Shown here piece after piece: positions 1 through 11,625 of a stretch of 64,000 nt of DNA. This DNA is from Ophiobolus disseminans (Eukaryota > Ascomycota > Dothideomycetes > Pleosporales > Phaeosphaeriaceae), in contig MU006230.1 in NCBI GenBank assembly GCA_010093685.1, forward strand, positions 76,802 to 140,801. Direction: 5' to 3'. The position numbers were made by a program, and so were the translations under genes. The first letter of the stretch is position 1; each line of letters starts with the position of its first letter. The notes beneath the pieces were generated by a model, which saw only the letters and a list, made by a program, of their open reading frames with translations, did no database searches and had not been told where the DNA came from.

Positions 1-1792
1 CTGTTCAAAGTCGCGCACTGTCTCCGCAGCTCCATCCTCTTCTGCGATGCGAGCGGCCATCTCCTTGACAGCTATGCCCACGTCATCTCTTAGCGCAAAT
101 TTAATACTGGCTGCCAAGGTCTCGGGCGTCATCTGCTTGAAGGCTATGGGCTTCGGTCCAGCCCCAGCTTTGGCAATCATCTGCCCCCAGAAGGGTTGGT
201 CGCCGAAGAAAGGTACGACGACTGTGGGTTTCCCGAGGGCTATACCTGCAGCTGTCGTGCCTGCACCTCCATGGTGCACCACGCATGAGACGCGTTGGAA
301 GAGCCAGTCCTAGACATTGGCATGCGAGTTAGTTTCTGCATAGCATACAATTATCGGCATGTGGATTCTTACATGAGGACAATTGCCAATCATATAGATG
401 TTATCCGGTACGTCGTCTGTGCCCATGCCGCCCCATCCCTTTGACATAATCGCGCGTACTCCAACCAACTCGACAGCCTTGAAGATCAATTTCGTGAGTG
501 CCAAGGGATCAGCGACGACAATTGAGCCAAAGCCAATGTATACTGGAGGAGGACCATCGGCGAGGAAAGCGGCTAAGTCGTCTGGAGGCGTATAAGATGA
601 GCCAAGCTTGAGAAATGAAAAGCCTGTTACGTTCAGGTGTGCCGGCCAGTCTGGCGGCTTCGGAATAAGGGTTTGCGACCAGAGGTAAGAATGAGGAACA
701 CGAAGTCGTTGAAGTAATTGAAAGCCCCACAAAGGACTAATCTGTTCGAAATGGTTAGTATGCACTAAACTGATGGAATTGAACAAAGCTCTTACCGGCT
801 CGAGCTTGAGCGTCTGCGTTCGAAATTTATTGATGAGATCTCCGAGCCTGTGGTGTGTTAGCGTATGGATACCTAGGATGTCCTGTCTCTAATCGTGCCA
901 AACCTTACCCTTGCCATGTCATCAATTCCATGATTGCGAAGCTGAAGTAGTTGGCCACGGACTTGTCGACATCGCCATACTCCATTGCGGCCAACGGATG
1001 ATGGAATGTCTTAGTTGGCGACCAAGGCATAGTAAATACGATATGAAGGGGTATACCAAGCTTCTCCGCGCAATGAATATGGCCCATGGATGGAGGGTTG
1101 GCGATAATGACATCCGCAATGAACAAGCTATCGGTGTTGTCCACATCGATAGCTGTGGTCTTGGGGCCCATGCCATTTCCGGCTTCGATGCAGCTTCGCC
1201 AGGTACCTTCAAACATCTCGGCCATCTCTTTTCTTCGCTTGGCAATGTCGCCGGCTTTGATGCTTTCCCTGCCGGGCAATAGTCCAGGATTCTTCACCAT
1301 GTACGCCATCAAGGCCTCTGGGTCACCCCCAATCGAGAAGAATTCCAATCCATTGCTCTCCTGTACGTAATATTAGTAACCGCGCATGTGGGTTAGTCCA
1401 GGTCAATAACAGCCGTTGCTACTCACGACAAAGTCCTTGAAGGCAGGATGTGTGCAAATCCGTACTCTATGCCGATGTGGCGGCGCTTGAAGCAGCTTCG
1501 CGATGGGTATGAATGGCTGCACATCTCCTCTCGAGCCACAGATATGGATAGCAATGTGTAAGCGTGGCGCAGGGAGGATTATCAGCCGTCCAGAATCGGT
1601 GCGCTGCTTGGGAGTTGCGCTAGTTTTGCTTGCTATGTCTCGCTGCGCATTCTCGAACCAGTGCTCAAGTCGCTTCGGGCTGTTGTGAAATCGAACAGCG
1701 ACCTGACCGAAGGTGGTGACCTTGCCTGACGTCTGGGATTTTGAGTCGTGAAATTCATCGTCTTCTGAAGATCTGGTAAAGCACGAAGGCAT
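1..1792 (-). CDS. Glycosyltransferase family 1/28 protein, sterol 3-beta-glucosyltransferase type (3' end outside window)
   Basis: This is predicted to transfer a sugar from a UDP-sugar to a lipid acceptor such as a sterol, at the cytosolic face of membranes. Five exons are visible: 1792-1427, 1360-909, 847-796, 741-373 and 309 to the window edge. All junctions are GT-AG and phases agree. The N-terminal glycosyltransferase-28 fold begins near residue 80 with HICGSRGDVQPFIPIAKLL, the hallmark of the sterol glucosyltransferase group. The C-terminal donor-binding half has HHGGAGTTAAGIALGKP followed by PFFGDQPFWG. About 440 residues are present; the last residues lie before position 1. Known yeast homologues (Atg26/Ugt51) carry N-terminal PH/GRAM domains, which are absent here, so this is one of the shorter fungal paralogues. 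The acceptor is unknown. Confidence 0.9.
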
Positions 1793-2505
1793 TACGGAGG
1801 AGCGTCGAGCGGTGCGATCAATGATGTACCTAGGTATGTCGCGATATTTACCTGTGAGAGATGCATATGCTGGGGGGTGTCATCCTTGCTGCCTGAGGCG
1901 ATTCGTCCAGATTACAACGCTCGCGCCGTCGAGGTGTCCGGGTCCTGGCATGGGGGAAGGCTGATCGCGCCAAGCAAAGCTCGGCCGAGGAGGAGCGACC
2001 CCCCGTTGATCTGCAAACTTGTCCATTTCCAGCATCGCGCCTGTATTCACATGCGCACTCACCTTCGTTCCCATGTCTTACCCACGGTTACTCACAACGC
2101 AATGCATGCAGATGCAGGGCCATCTCAGCTGCCGCTCTGCAAGCATCTTTGATGACATCAGTGAGCACGGAGATACCCGCCTTTCGCGTATCTGTGCATC
2201 CTAGACTCGGTCCTACTCAATGTGCGTATCATGCACCCACGAAAATGCCTCCGGCCTGGCCTCCGGTTGATGATGTTGAAAAATGTGCTCACACCGAGGT
2301 ATGCAGGATATTGAAAGAGCCCGATAGCGCAACTGCTGCTTCGTACGAATCCGCCCAACACGGCAAGCCAATTGGGCAAGTGGTCTTTCCGAAGCATCTC
2401 GAACAGCCATATCGTGAAGAAATAACACCTTTCCATCTAACACTACGCCATATTATCGAATTGCAGGCTTCATCCCAATCCCTATAATCCTTTCTTGAGC
2501 AAGTT
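1793..2505. promoter_or_regulatory. Divergent intergenic region
   Basis: 713 bp lie between the start codons of the glycosyltransferase (minus) and the DUF2985 gene (plus) and should hold both promoters. Several short open frames occur, but none shows splice-compatible continuation or recognisable motifs. No specific binding site could be assigned. Confidence 0.4.
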
Positions 2506-3637
2506 ATGGCGACAACAGGCTTCATAGGGCGCGCACGCGCAGCGTCCGCCTCACTAGCAAACGCATCACCCCAGCTTGGAATGTGGCAAGCGACAGGCAC
2601 AGCCATCGCACAAGCACCAAATCTGACCGAGCTTCGAGAACCGGAATCCGGAGGATCGAACATTGAATTCGACGCACATGGTCACTCGACACGAATTGCG
2701 AAAACCGATGAAAATGAAGGCCTTGTCCTGGTGAAATCGCGTACAAGAGTGCTCGATGAAGAGCAAGTCGTAAAAGGCGGACCCGAGTCGTCGAAACACC
2801 CCCATCGAGATCGCCATCACGCGCATATGCGATCACTACGCGAAAAGCACCGATCTGACGTGAAAGAGAAATGGACCCCAACAATCATGAACAGCGTTAA
2901 AGCATTCTGGAAATTCTTCAAGACGCCCTCAGGATTCCTAATCACCATCTACTTCCTAAACATCGTGGTAAGCTGCATATCATCTAACCAAACACTTATC
3001 CTGGCTAACATCACCAGGCCTGGGGCGCAATGCTCTTCTTCCTCCTCCTCAAAGCCGCGCCATCAATGAACCACCCCACCGCAGACGACGACTACTCGCC
3101 GCGCAAAATCTGGCTCGAAATCGACAGCCAGATCCTTAACGCGCTGTTCTGCGTAACGGGCTTCGGCCTTGCACCATGGCGCTTTCGCGACTTTTACTGG
3201 ATGATCAATGTTGTTCATCTGCATGATAAGAAATCCATGGCGCGCTTGATGCAGCAGAACAAGGCATGGTTTCGGCCATCGGCTGAGTATGATGATCTGG
3301 TGGAGAGGGATACGATTACGTTTACGGGGGAACAAGCACCGCCGACTGCGTTGTGGAAATTGGCATTTACGGTGGATATGATGGTCTTGAATACTGTGCT
3401 GCAGGCGGTCCTTTGTTATTTCATGTGGGGGTACAATCGATTTGATAGACCTAGTTGGGCTACCGGTAAGTTCCTGCTCCATTTCTCTCTTTTTGATCCA
3501 ACGGCTTCTGACCAAGAGCAGGCACTTTCATCGCTTTAGGTTGTGGTTCGGCCATGTTTGCAGGCTTGATGTCTTGGTGGGAAGGCCGGAAGGTGAAGAA
3601 GATTGAAGGACCGCAGGTCAAAATCATCGAAGCGTAG
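2506..3637 (+). CDS. DUF2985 family membrane protein
   Basis: Three exons (2506-2967, 3018-3465, 3522-3637) join in phase to give 341 residues; introns are 50 and 56 bp. The first ~125 residues are polar and basic (HPHRDRHHAHMRSLREKHR), then hydrophobic segments follow: FLITIYFLNIVAWGAMLFFLLL, a central block with WRFRDFYWMINVVHLHDKK, one around LNTVLQAVLCYFMWGYNR, and a last one FIALGCGSAMFAGLMSWWEG. This matches my memory of fungal DUF2985 (PLAC8-associated) proteins, probably in a cellular membrane; no biochemical role is known. It is divergent from the glycosyltransferase and convergent with the antiporter, whose stop is only 82 bp away. Confidence 0.85.
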
Positions 3638-3719
3638 CCATGGAATTCGATGGAAACATATTCCATTTTGACCCGCCAGTCCATCATCTAGTGCTGTCTT
3701 ACTCTTGCAAAAGTATCTT

Positions 3720-5313
3720 TCATCGCTGCACTTCAAGCCCATCGTCTCGTTGTCGTTTCTGCCTCTCCTTCTTCAGGGCAGCGTTGGGCCCAGGTACAAG
3801 CCCCCAAGGGCCCTTGCTAATGATGTCGCCTTTATGCTTGATCCACAGCCCGACGAAGATCGGCCCGATGATTGTGTTCAACAGTATCGCCCAGATGGCG
3901 GTAATGAAACCTTGAGAGGAGACATAGGAGGTGTTGTTGTAGCCAATCTCTACGATGAGTAGGCCGATCTCGCCTCGCGCCACCATCGCCATACCGAGCA
4001 GGAGTGAAGGCGACAGGGAAGACTTGAGTGCTGCGCTGCGGGACGATGAGTACGGCGAAGAGGCCGTTGCCTGCAAAGGGTATCCGGTCTCGGTGTTGTC
4101 CGATTGTTGCGCTCTTTCTTTCACCTTCTTCGGATCGTGGTGTGTTACTGACCATATTGGGAGCCAAACCCCCACCACAAGTTTTGCAAACAGCATAAGC
4201 AGCGTGTACACGACGCCTTTCCAGATAGCTTCTCCAGTCCAGAGATCCAGGAACGGAATCGCGAAACCAATACTTGCAAAGAAAAGTGGCTCGAGCACGT
4301 ATTTCTGGGCGTCGAGGCAATAGCATTCGAATGTGTGAACAAACGTCGGTGACTTGTCTTGCTCGCGCTCGCCTTCCTCTCTGCTCATGACCACGAATGG
4401 GCCTTCCGGATGTTTCGATGGAAGGTAAGTCAGGAACGAGCCAGCCAGGAACGCTCCGAAAAGAATCGACGTGCCCGCGTACGCCGCGATGGAAATGAAC
4501 GCGCACAAGACGAGTATCATGAGCGTGATATTAGACAAGTGATCGAACTTTGCGAAATTGTGCTCAATGTATTTCCGGAACATGGGGGCAAAGAACCATT
4601 TCGTGAGGACGGGCGTGAGAATCGCCATCGCAGCAGACGCAACAATGGGCCGCCCGATCAGCCAACCGAGATTGACATCGCCGCCATCGGACAGCGACCC
4701 TAAATCATGTATCACACTGCTCATGACCAGACCAGTAACATCGTCGATGACAGCAGCACTGACAAGCACGGCACCCACACGAGTCTGGCTCAAATCCACA
4801 TTCTTACTCGCACTCGCAATAACCGCAAACGTCGTCCCCAAACTCGTCGCACTCAGCGCAGCGCCAACAATAAACGTCTCCACGGCGCCGTATCCGAAAC
4901 CCACATACAGCAGCGCATAGCTCAGGCCGATGGGGAAAAGCACACCCGTCGAAGCAGCACAAACGGATAATAAGAAATTCGCTTTCAGCAGGTCGATTCG
5001 TGTCGTTAATCCGCCCTCGAAAATGATGAGGATAAGTCCAGTGTAGCCCAAGTACAAGAATGTCTCTTGCCATTCATGGTGCAGGATGTTGGCGAGTGGC
5101 TCGCCGTAGATGATGCCAGCGGCAATGGGGCCGATGATGCCGGCACGGATCACTTTGGCTGAGACGTATTCGGAGATCCACAGGAAAGTAAAGAAAGAGA
5201 CAATGATGAGGATGTCGACGACTGTCGCGTCACTTAGTTGAGGCGACAATACATTTGAAGGGGAATAAGGACTTACTTCCAGGTTCGTGGTACTGGAGGA
5301 ACGGGGCGGCCAT
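3720..5313 (-). CDS. Na+/H+ antiporter (CPA family, NhaP/Kha1-like fold)
   Basis: A cation/proton exchanger with about 12 hydrophobic segments, 512 residues. Exon 1 is 5313-5277 and exon 2 is 5221-3720. The start was moved upstream because the long frame begins at a TTG; the 37-nt first exon supplies MAAPFLQYHEPG and splices in phase through a 55-bp intron with a CAG acceptor. The YHEP N-terminus is typical of fungal members as I remember them. Core motifs: FEGGLTTR, then the paired acidic VIDDVTGL expected for the ion-binding site of CPA exchangers, and MAMVARGEIGLL near the C-terminus. A hydrophilic loop near residues 370-400 is rich in Ser. The PHO89-type Na+/phosphate symporter lies just upstream on the same strand. 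Plasma membrane versus endomembrane location cannot be told. Confidence 0.9.
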
Positions 5314-6233
5314 GATAATTGGCTTCCTTTCTTGGTATGCTTGTATGGTTCTCAGGCTTCTTCTTGGGGTTGGCGTCGAGAACACGATGGATCAACGATT
5401 TGCGCGAACGTCGCAGGACAGCGCAGATTTTATTGCGAGATCGCATGCAGGATGCGCGCGGATGATTATTCTTTACCTTACGTCACAAATAACTTGGATG
5501 AATGGAGCGGGGACTAGAGTTCCCAATGGTGGCGATGACGATGATGCCGGCTTGCGGTTTATCGAGGAGAGCTCAAACATGTCGGTAGGTTCTCCGAGCT
5601 GTTCTTCGAGAGGCTACCCCTAAGTAGTGGACGCACCTTACCTTAGTCAAAGCCGCCTCTACGGGCAGCGAGCCCTAGCGAGTAAAATGAATCCTGCTGA
5701 GGCCGCTGAATACATACGTCAAAAAGCTCTGGGGCTGTCATGCGCAGGCACAAAATTGGATTGAGATGAATACTTTGCTCGTGCGGTGCCACTGCCAAGG
5801 GCCTAGGAGGAAGGAGTTGCTTAGCGTCTTGGTGCTCCGCTGCCAATCATCGCCGTTGCCACAACTCCAGCATCTCTCAGCCTGACCAGTCTTTTGTCTA
5901 GTTGCGATTATCAGCACGACTCTGCACTCATCGATTCGAGAGTATGATGAGTCAAATATCGTCGTCCTCATCGTCTTGCTGACAGTATTCTGCTATTGAG
6001 CCTCGACTGCTATCACTTTCTAGGTACTAGTAGAGCTACGTCATTATTTCTTCGTTGTCAAGTAGTTTTGATGCATTGGTCATGGGATACGAGTCAAGCA
6101 TGAATAACTTTATATTGTTCTACATGATCCACATTTTATCGTAGGAAACCAACTTCCGAATATTACAAGCCTAGTCTGAACAGAAGAATACCTGAAACAA
6201 ACACCCGAACAACCGAACATATCGAGGAAAAGC
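5314..6233. other. Intergenic region, antiporter promoter and symporter 3' flank
   Basis: 920 bp without a supported gene. A GCCAAG hexamer (PacC-type consensus GCCARG) is at 5794-5799, about 480 bp before the antiporter start. The segment from about 5980 to 6170 is AT-rich, as expected for a 3' flank. Minus-strand short frames at 5643-5971 have no recognisable protein features. Confidence 0.4.
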
Positions 6234-8165
6234 CTAGAAATGTGGCGAGTTCAACGCCATAGCCATTAGCAGCCCAGAAATCAGGCCAGCACTCGGGAGA
6301 GTGATGATCCAAGACGAGAAAATAAATGCGATCTGTTTCCAGTTCACAGCTCGAACGTCGAAGTTGCAGAGTGCTACGCCGATAGTCGCGCCAGTAAGAC
6401 ATTGAGTCGTGCTGACAGGAAGGCCGAGACGACTGGCGAGCAAGACAGTTATTGCAGCCCCGAGCTCCATGGCGAAACCGCGTGTAGGAGAGACTTGGGT
6501 GATCTTGTTGCCGAGCGACCGCATAACATTGAAGCCATAAACTATTCACATAGTCAGTGCGGCTCGAGAATGAACTTGAAATGTAAACGGTTGGACATAC
6601 CCCAGAAGCCTAGGCCAAGCAACAGACCAGCAATGATGAGAATCCAGATTGGCGTGTCGGCTTTGGACGTGACTTGACCACTCGTGTAGGTATTGTAGCT
6701 GGCAACCCAGGGTCCTACGGCGTTCGCAACTAATGCCATGAGTTAGTGACCACTATACAACAAGATGCGGGCTAAGGTGTTTTACCATCGTTGGAACCAT
6801 GAGCGATCGACATCATCATGGCTGAAGCGACTTGAGCGTAGGTCCAAAGATGCTCGACTCGATTATCATAGACGACTGCTCGGGCATGGACTGCACCTAG
6901 GTCTGCGGCCATACGTTAGCAATACATCGACCCGCTTTGAACGTAGACTCACTCTTTTGTGTGACGACATCGCGAGAAACACCTTGCAAGAGGATGTATT
7001 TAGTCCAGTTGCCGATCTTCTTGGGAGAGTAGAATGGCAAGTGACGGACGGGGTCCAACCAACGCTGTTTCGGCTCAGGTTTCCTTTTGATGCCGTGGGA
7101 AGTCTGTGGGTGAGGGATGGAAAGACCTCGCGGCGCACGCTCAGAAGCATCATGGCCATGTGTATTGTTTCGGTCGATAGCTGACGAGACACCATCCTGG
7201 TGGCCATCGCTTCCTTTGGTGTCAAGGCCTATTGAGCCATCTCTGGTATTAACGACGCCAGGAGACTTCTCTAAGTCGTTTGGCGTGTCGTCCACTGACT
7301 GCTTTGCATAGTAGTCGGTGACGACCTGGTCGCCTTTCCCAGGCCAGTAGATGGGCGGGCTCTCGCGATATAGCAGAAGGCCGAGTGGAATGTGCCACGA
7401 TCGCATCCGGGCGTCGTTCATAACGAGGCGGCGATGGAAGTACGGAACAAAAAACAGATAGCCGATAGCTAGAACTCCCGCGGAGACTCCTAGGATGATT
7501 CCGACAACTTTTCCTGCGCCCATCTCCTCGAAAGACTCAGCATTTGGCAATTCATCGAGGATGAAGAGGGCTAGAACGCCGGCCGTAAAGGCAAGATACC
7601 ATGGGATCAGTCGAAGGCCCCATTTCAGTGGATCCTTCCGCTCAAGAACGAGAAACTTGAGTGTCAGGAAAAGGGTAGCAGCGAAACCGGCTGCGAGAAG
7701 TGGGGCGATGGCCCACGACGCAGCAATCTGGGAGAGACTACCTGTAGACCAAGCCCACTTCAGAGGTGTGTTTGCTGCAATGCCAGCTCCCGCAAGCGCA
7801 CCGACGACGGTCTGTGTAGTGCTCACGGGCATGCCATAAAGAGTAGCGATCGTGAGGAACGTGGCGCTTCCGACTTCAGCACAGCCCATAACCAGCATGA
7901 AAGTCGGAGGAACAGGTTGGAACTTGGTAAGGCCGAAGACACCGCTTTTGATGGTTGAGGTGACTCGCGATCCGAGAGCGACGGCTCCGAGGAATTCGGT
8001 GAAGCATGCCAGAATACCGGCCTGCCACATCTTCAAGGTCTGCGCTGCCACCGACGTGGCGTAAGAATTTGCGACATCATTCGCACCGTTGGATGCAGAC
8101 GAGAAGACGAAGGCGATAGTTGTGATCGCCAGGATCCAGCTGTACTTTTTGAGTGCTGGTGCCAT
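6234..8165 (-). CDS. PHO89: Na+/phosphate symporter, PHO89-type (PiT family)
   Basis: A sodium-coupled inorganic phosphate importer of the plasma membrane. Four exons (8165-6953, 6896-6786, 6729-6601, 6541-6234) are all phase-consistent and give 586 residues. The ATG at 8165 was chosen over an in-frame TTG 18 bp upstream. Both inverted PiT signature repeats are present: SNGANDVANSYATSV near residue 25 and HGSNDVANAVGPW in the C-terminal half, the second spanning the exon 2/3 junction. Each half also carries GxPVSTTQ (MPVSTTQTVVGAL and LPVSTTQCLTGAT). A long hydrophilic loop (about residues 270-400) separates the halves, as in yeast Pho89 and Neurospora pho-4. PacC-like hexamers lie upstream, and an Na+/H+ antiporter is the downstream neighbour on the same strand. 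Confidence 0.95.
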
Positions 8166-9135
8166 GGTGGAATGGCCTTGCAAGGATTCTTCGAAAGAAA
8201 GGATGATCTATACGGCGATTCTGGAGGAAGAAACACGGTTTTAAGTACACAAACGGAGAATTGCTGAAGTTGTCGATCGACAGCGTCGCTCCAGAAAAGT
8301 GGAGTGTAACTACGTGAGAAAGGAAGAATGAAGGGTGTGAAGCCCATACGCCTACCACCAATCACAACCGGCCCTCAGAGCACATGTCTAAGTCCATGAT
8401 TCCCCTGGACTTCAAGCACCATGCCACATACCCAATGCAACGTCGAAGGCGTCTCGTCCGACCATCAAGCTACAAAAACCAAGCAACAGTGCTCATCTCA
8501 GTGGCGTGGTCCCGCTACAATGCTAGGATATTACCGCATCAGAAACTGTCGTCCCCGCGGAAGGAATAATGCCGAATCTAACAGCGAATCAGAAACCAAG
8601 AAGCAGAAACGTGGGAGTGTCACTTTTGTCCCCGGAGCGGAGCGCCAAGGTGCACAGCTTGGCAATTCGAATGGGATCCTTGTAGGGTAACATGGCGGGC
8701 AATGCGGGAGCGCGGGACTCGGCACATTAGCTGACATCAATTCTGACCTGACGTCCAGAGATACAAAAGCAAAAATGTTCTATCGCGCGTAATAGACGAC
8801 GTGGATCAAACAAACCGACGGTGGGTATCGAGACACCTGCGCCGACACCTAACCTTGGCAGCTTTCCAAGGCGAACGCCGCCTGCAGCGGGCCCCATGGC
8901 GAAACGGAACGAAGAAAGTTTGTACTACGGCTATTCGTAATAAGGTCTAACAGCATCTGGCCGTACAGAACCTGTTGAGTTGATGGTTCGTGAGTTATAA
9001 GGCGCAAAAGTTTTGACAGGGAAGATTCGTAGCATTGACGTCATACTCAACGAGACACGCGACACCATTGTCTTCAGGCTCATCGCATAGATCTCGTGGC
9101 TCACGCCTGAAATACATTTGAGAGTCTTGGCTTTG
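8166..9135. promoter_or_regulatory. Upstream region of the PHO89-type gene
   Basis: 970 bp between the DUF2264 stop and the symporter start. GCCAAG or its complement occurs at 8644-8649, 8658-8663 and 8854-8859, matching the PacC/Rim101 core GCCARG, three within about 215 bp. I did not find a perfect CACGTG Pho4 box. Binding is an inference from sequence only. Confidence 0.35.
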
Positions 9136-11275
9136 TCATGAGCCGCCCAGAACCAGACACTCATCGCCATCTGAAGCAGAAAATTTCCCTATGGGCGGAT
9201 TGCTCCACGTTTCGCGAAAATCATCAGAACTTCGCGCCGCGTCAGCGTTAACGGCGAAAACACCTGTGACTAGGGTAAGATTTAGAGCCTCATCGTTCTG
9301 GGCCTGGAGATGGTGTTGAACTGTTGGAATCAGAGAACGTGGGTATATGAGGTTCCTGCGAGTTGAACTGCGGTCAGTATCAGGACTTTGCTGTGTTTAT
9401 GGTGATGACTTACGTGTTCGGATCTGCGCGTATGATAGCGCTTGTACACTTTGCTTTGCCGTCTCCCTGTGCGTCCTTGTCTTTGAATTGAGCAGTCAAA
9501 TCCAGGATACCGCTCGCACCGGACTCGGACAAAATAAGTGACTTCGTGTCGTCGCTCCACCAACCTTCCACATTGTCGCTTCCAGTTCCAGTCAACTGGA
9601 AATCATCACCACACGGAAGCTCAAAGATGGAACGGTCTTTTTGCGTCTGCGCGGAAGCCGCGAAACCGCCATCGACGATGCGGAGTGTGCTGGCGCTTGT
9701 CGGCTTCCACTTGATGCGATGGACGCGTAAATGCCAGCCAGGCCACGCTCTAACAGGAGGTACAAGTATCGTCTTGACTTCTAAATCCTCTTTCTTCCAT
9801 GGCTTCCAACAACTCGTAAGCGTCGAGACGGTCTCTTCTCCAATTATCTGCTCTCCCGTTTCGACATCGTATGGAACCCAGCGCACCTTCCATTCATCTT
9901 CTCCGTCAACGAAAGAAACTGCTAGCGTCGAATCAGGCGCGATTTGCTCGAGGAAAGAGCCACAAGGCACGCTGAACCCCAACGATGACGAGTAGGCAAA
10001 TTTGCCATACTTTGCTTCGCGCGCCTTAAAGCGCTTGGATGTAGATTGGCCCGATGAGAGGAGGAAATGGTTTTCACGTGTGTTACACATTATGTGTCGA
10101 GGCGGCCAGAGAAGTTCGACGTCCGGGAGTTGTGATCCCTCGACGGCTTGCGGATGCGGCAACTCCTCGCTCGTCCAGAACGAGTGAGATTCATCCAAAC
10201 CAAGCACGAGGAAAGCCTTGAGGCACCAGTACACCGATTGTGGCGAGTTGTAGTCCTCCGCAAGATACATGTTCGGGTAGGCGTACCCGATGTTCAGCGT
10301 TCCATCAGTGTTGAAGACATGCGGGTGCTTCGCCCACCACCGCAAATGTCTCAGCAACAATCCCTTCACAGTCCCCATCTCTTGCACAGGCATCGCCAAC
10401 TTAACACCCGCACATGCCACCACCGCCCAAAACGCCGCCATCGCAAACCGATACGTCAAGCTGCGTCCAAACGGGATAGCTGCTCCATCTTTCCCGAAAT
10501 ACCGCCAATACCCCCTCGCAAAAAGCTCAGCCTGCGATTTATATCTTTCTGTACGTTCGATATCATACTCCGGCGCAAAACGCACGAACAGCAATTGCGC
10601 GAATTGAATCGCAAAGCTTCCAGAATAATAATCCGCTTGTTTTCTCTCATTGCACCAAAGACCATCGCTACTCCATCCGTCCCCGATATGAAATGAATCC
10701 AGCCGAGCCAACGCATCGTCAATGTGGTGCTTCACTTCCCACATTGACACACCCAGCGTCTTGATCAGTGCGAGATTGACTAACACGCGAAACCACAGCC
10801 AATTGCTTTGTGGCATGTCATGCTCATTAATCTGCCTCAGCCACGTGATCAGATTCGTCCGCGCAGCTGGGTCGTCTGCGAAACTGAACGCCTCGGGATG
10901 AAGTAGCAGTGCATAAGCGATGGATTCCATCTCCACCATGCGTTGATCAAAGGCTGATACGTCGCCCCAGTACTCAGACGACGCGGTGTCAGTGCCTGCT
11001 TTCAAGCCCGAGACCCACGTTTCGAGTCCGAAATCTGGATGTGTGCCTTGCGCATTCAAGCGTAGTAAGTCGGCGACGACCCATAGTGGACGTGCGAAAC
11101 CTTCGAGTTGTGCGGCTGTTTCGCTGAAGCCTGCGCCGGTGGATGTGGAGATTTTTATGCGGGCATTAGGCGGCGATTTATATTGGGCGAGGGGTTGGAT
11201 GAGGGCGGAGGCTGCGTGGATGAGGTCGGCACGGGTGTGGAAGGGGTTGTCGGAGAAGTTGGGTAGGGATGGCAT
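9136..11275 (-). CDS. DUF2264 domain protein, putative (alpha/alpha)6-barrel glycoside-active protein
   Basis: Two exons, 11275-9414 and 9367-9136, give 697 residues; the 46-bp intron runs from a GTAAGT donor to a CAG acceptor. Using only the long open frame would lose the last 77 residues, including NLIYPRSLIPTVQHHL, which resembles the conserved C-terminus of fungal DUF2264 proteins. The N-terminal part has GAGFSETAAQLEGFARPLW and later MPQSNWLWFRVLVNLAL and DGWSSDGLW, typical of the family. No signal peptide is seen, so it is probably cytosolic. Related bacterial proteins occur in polysaccharide-utilisation loci, and I recall that some were assigned glucuronidase activity; that is memory, not shown here. 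Its neighbours (MFS permease, GH88, Zn2Cys6 regulator) fit a role in sugar-acid catabolism. Confidence 0.85.
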
Positions 11276-11625
11276 TGTAAAATGATATGATGGGATGGAT
11301 AGTTGGACGTTGGGGGGCTTGGTGCGACTTTATACTTCCTAAGCTACGCCCCGCTTCGGAACATCATGATGCGGATTTAGCCCGAGGATATGAGGCAGCT
11401 CTTTTGTCAACGTTTCACGATTGCAAAGTACGAAGGAGCTTGTATTTAGTAATGCACCACCAGGTGTAGGTACTTTGTCCTTACCTCGGTAGAACCTTGA
11501 CAGGAAGCCTGTATGTCCTCGCATTACTATAGAAGAGTTATGAAACCTCAATAAGGGCGCAAAGGTACACAAAGCTTTGTTTCGCTACAGAATATTATGA
11601 TACCTCGCGATCGTGCGCTTAGTGT
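11276..11625. other. Intergenic region between DUF2264 and MFS genes
   Basis: 350 bp holding the 3' flank of the MFS gene and the promoter of the DUF2264 gene, both on the minus strand. No clear regulatory motif was identified. Confidence 0.35.

Noticed and set aside
10148..10696. Plus-strand 182-codon frame inside the DUF2264 gene
   Set aside because: Shadow of the conserved minus-strand gene; no domain features.
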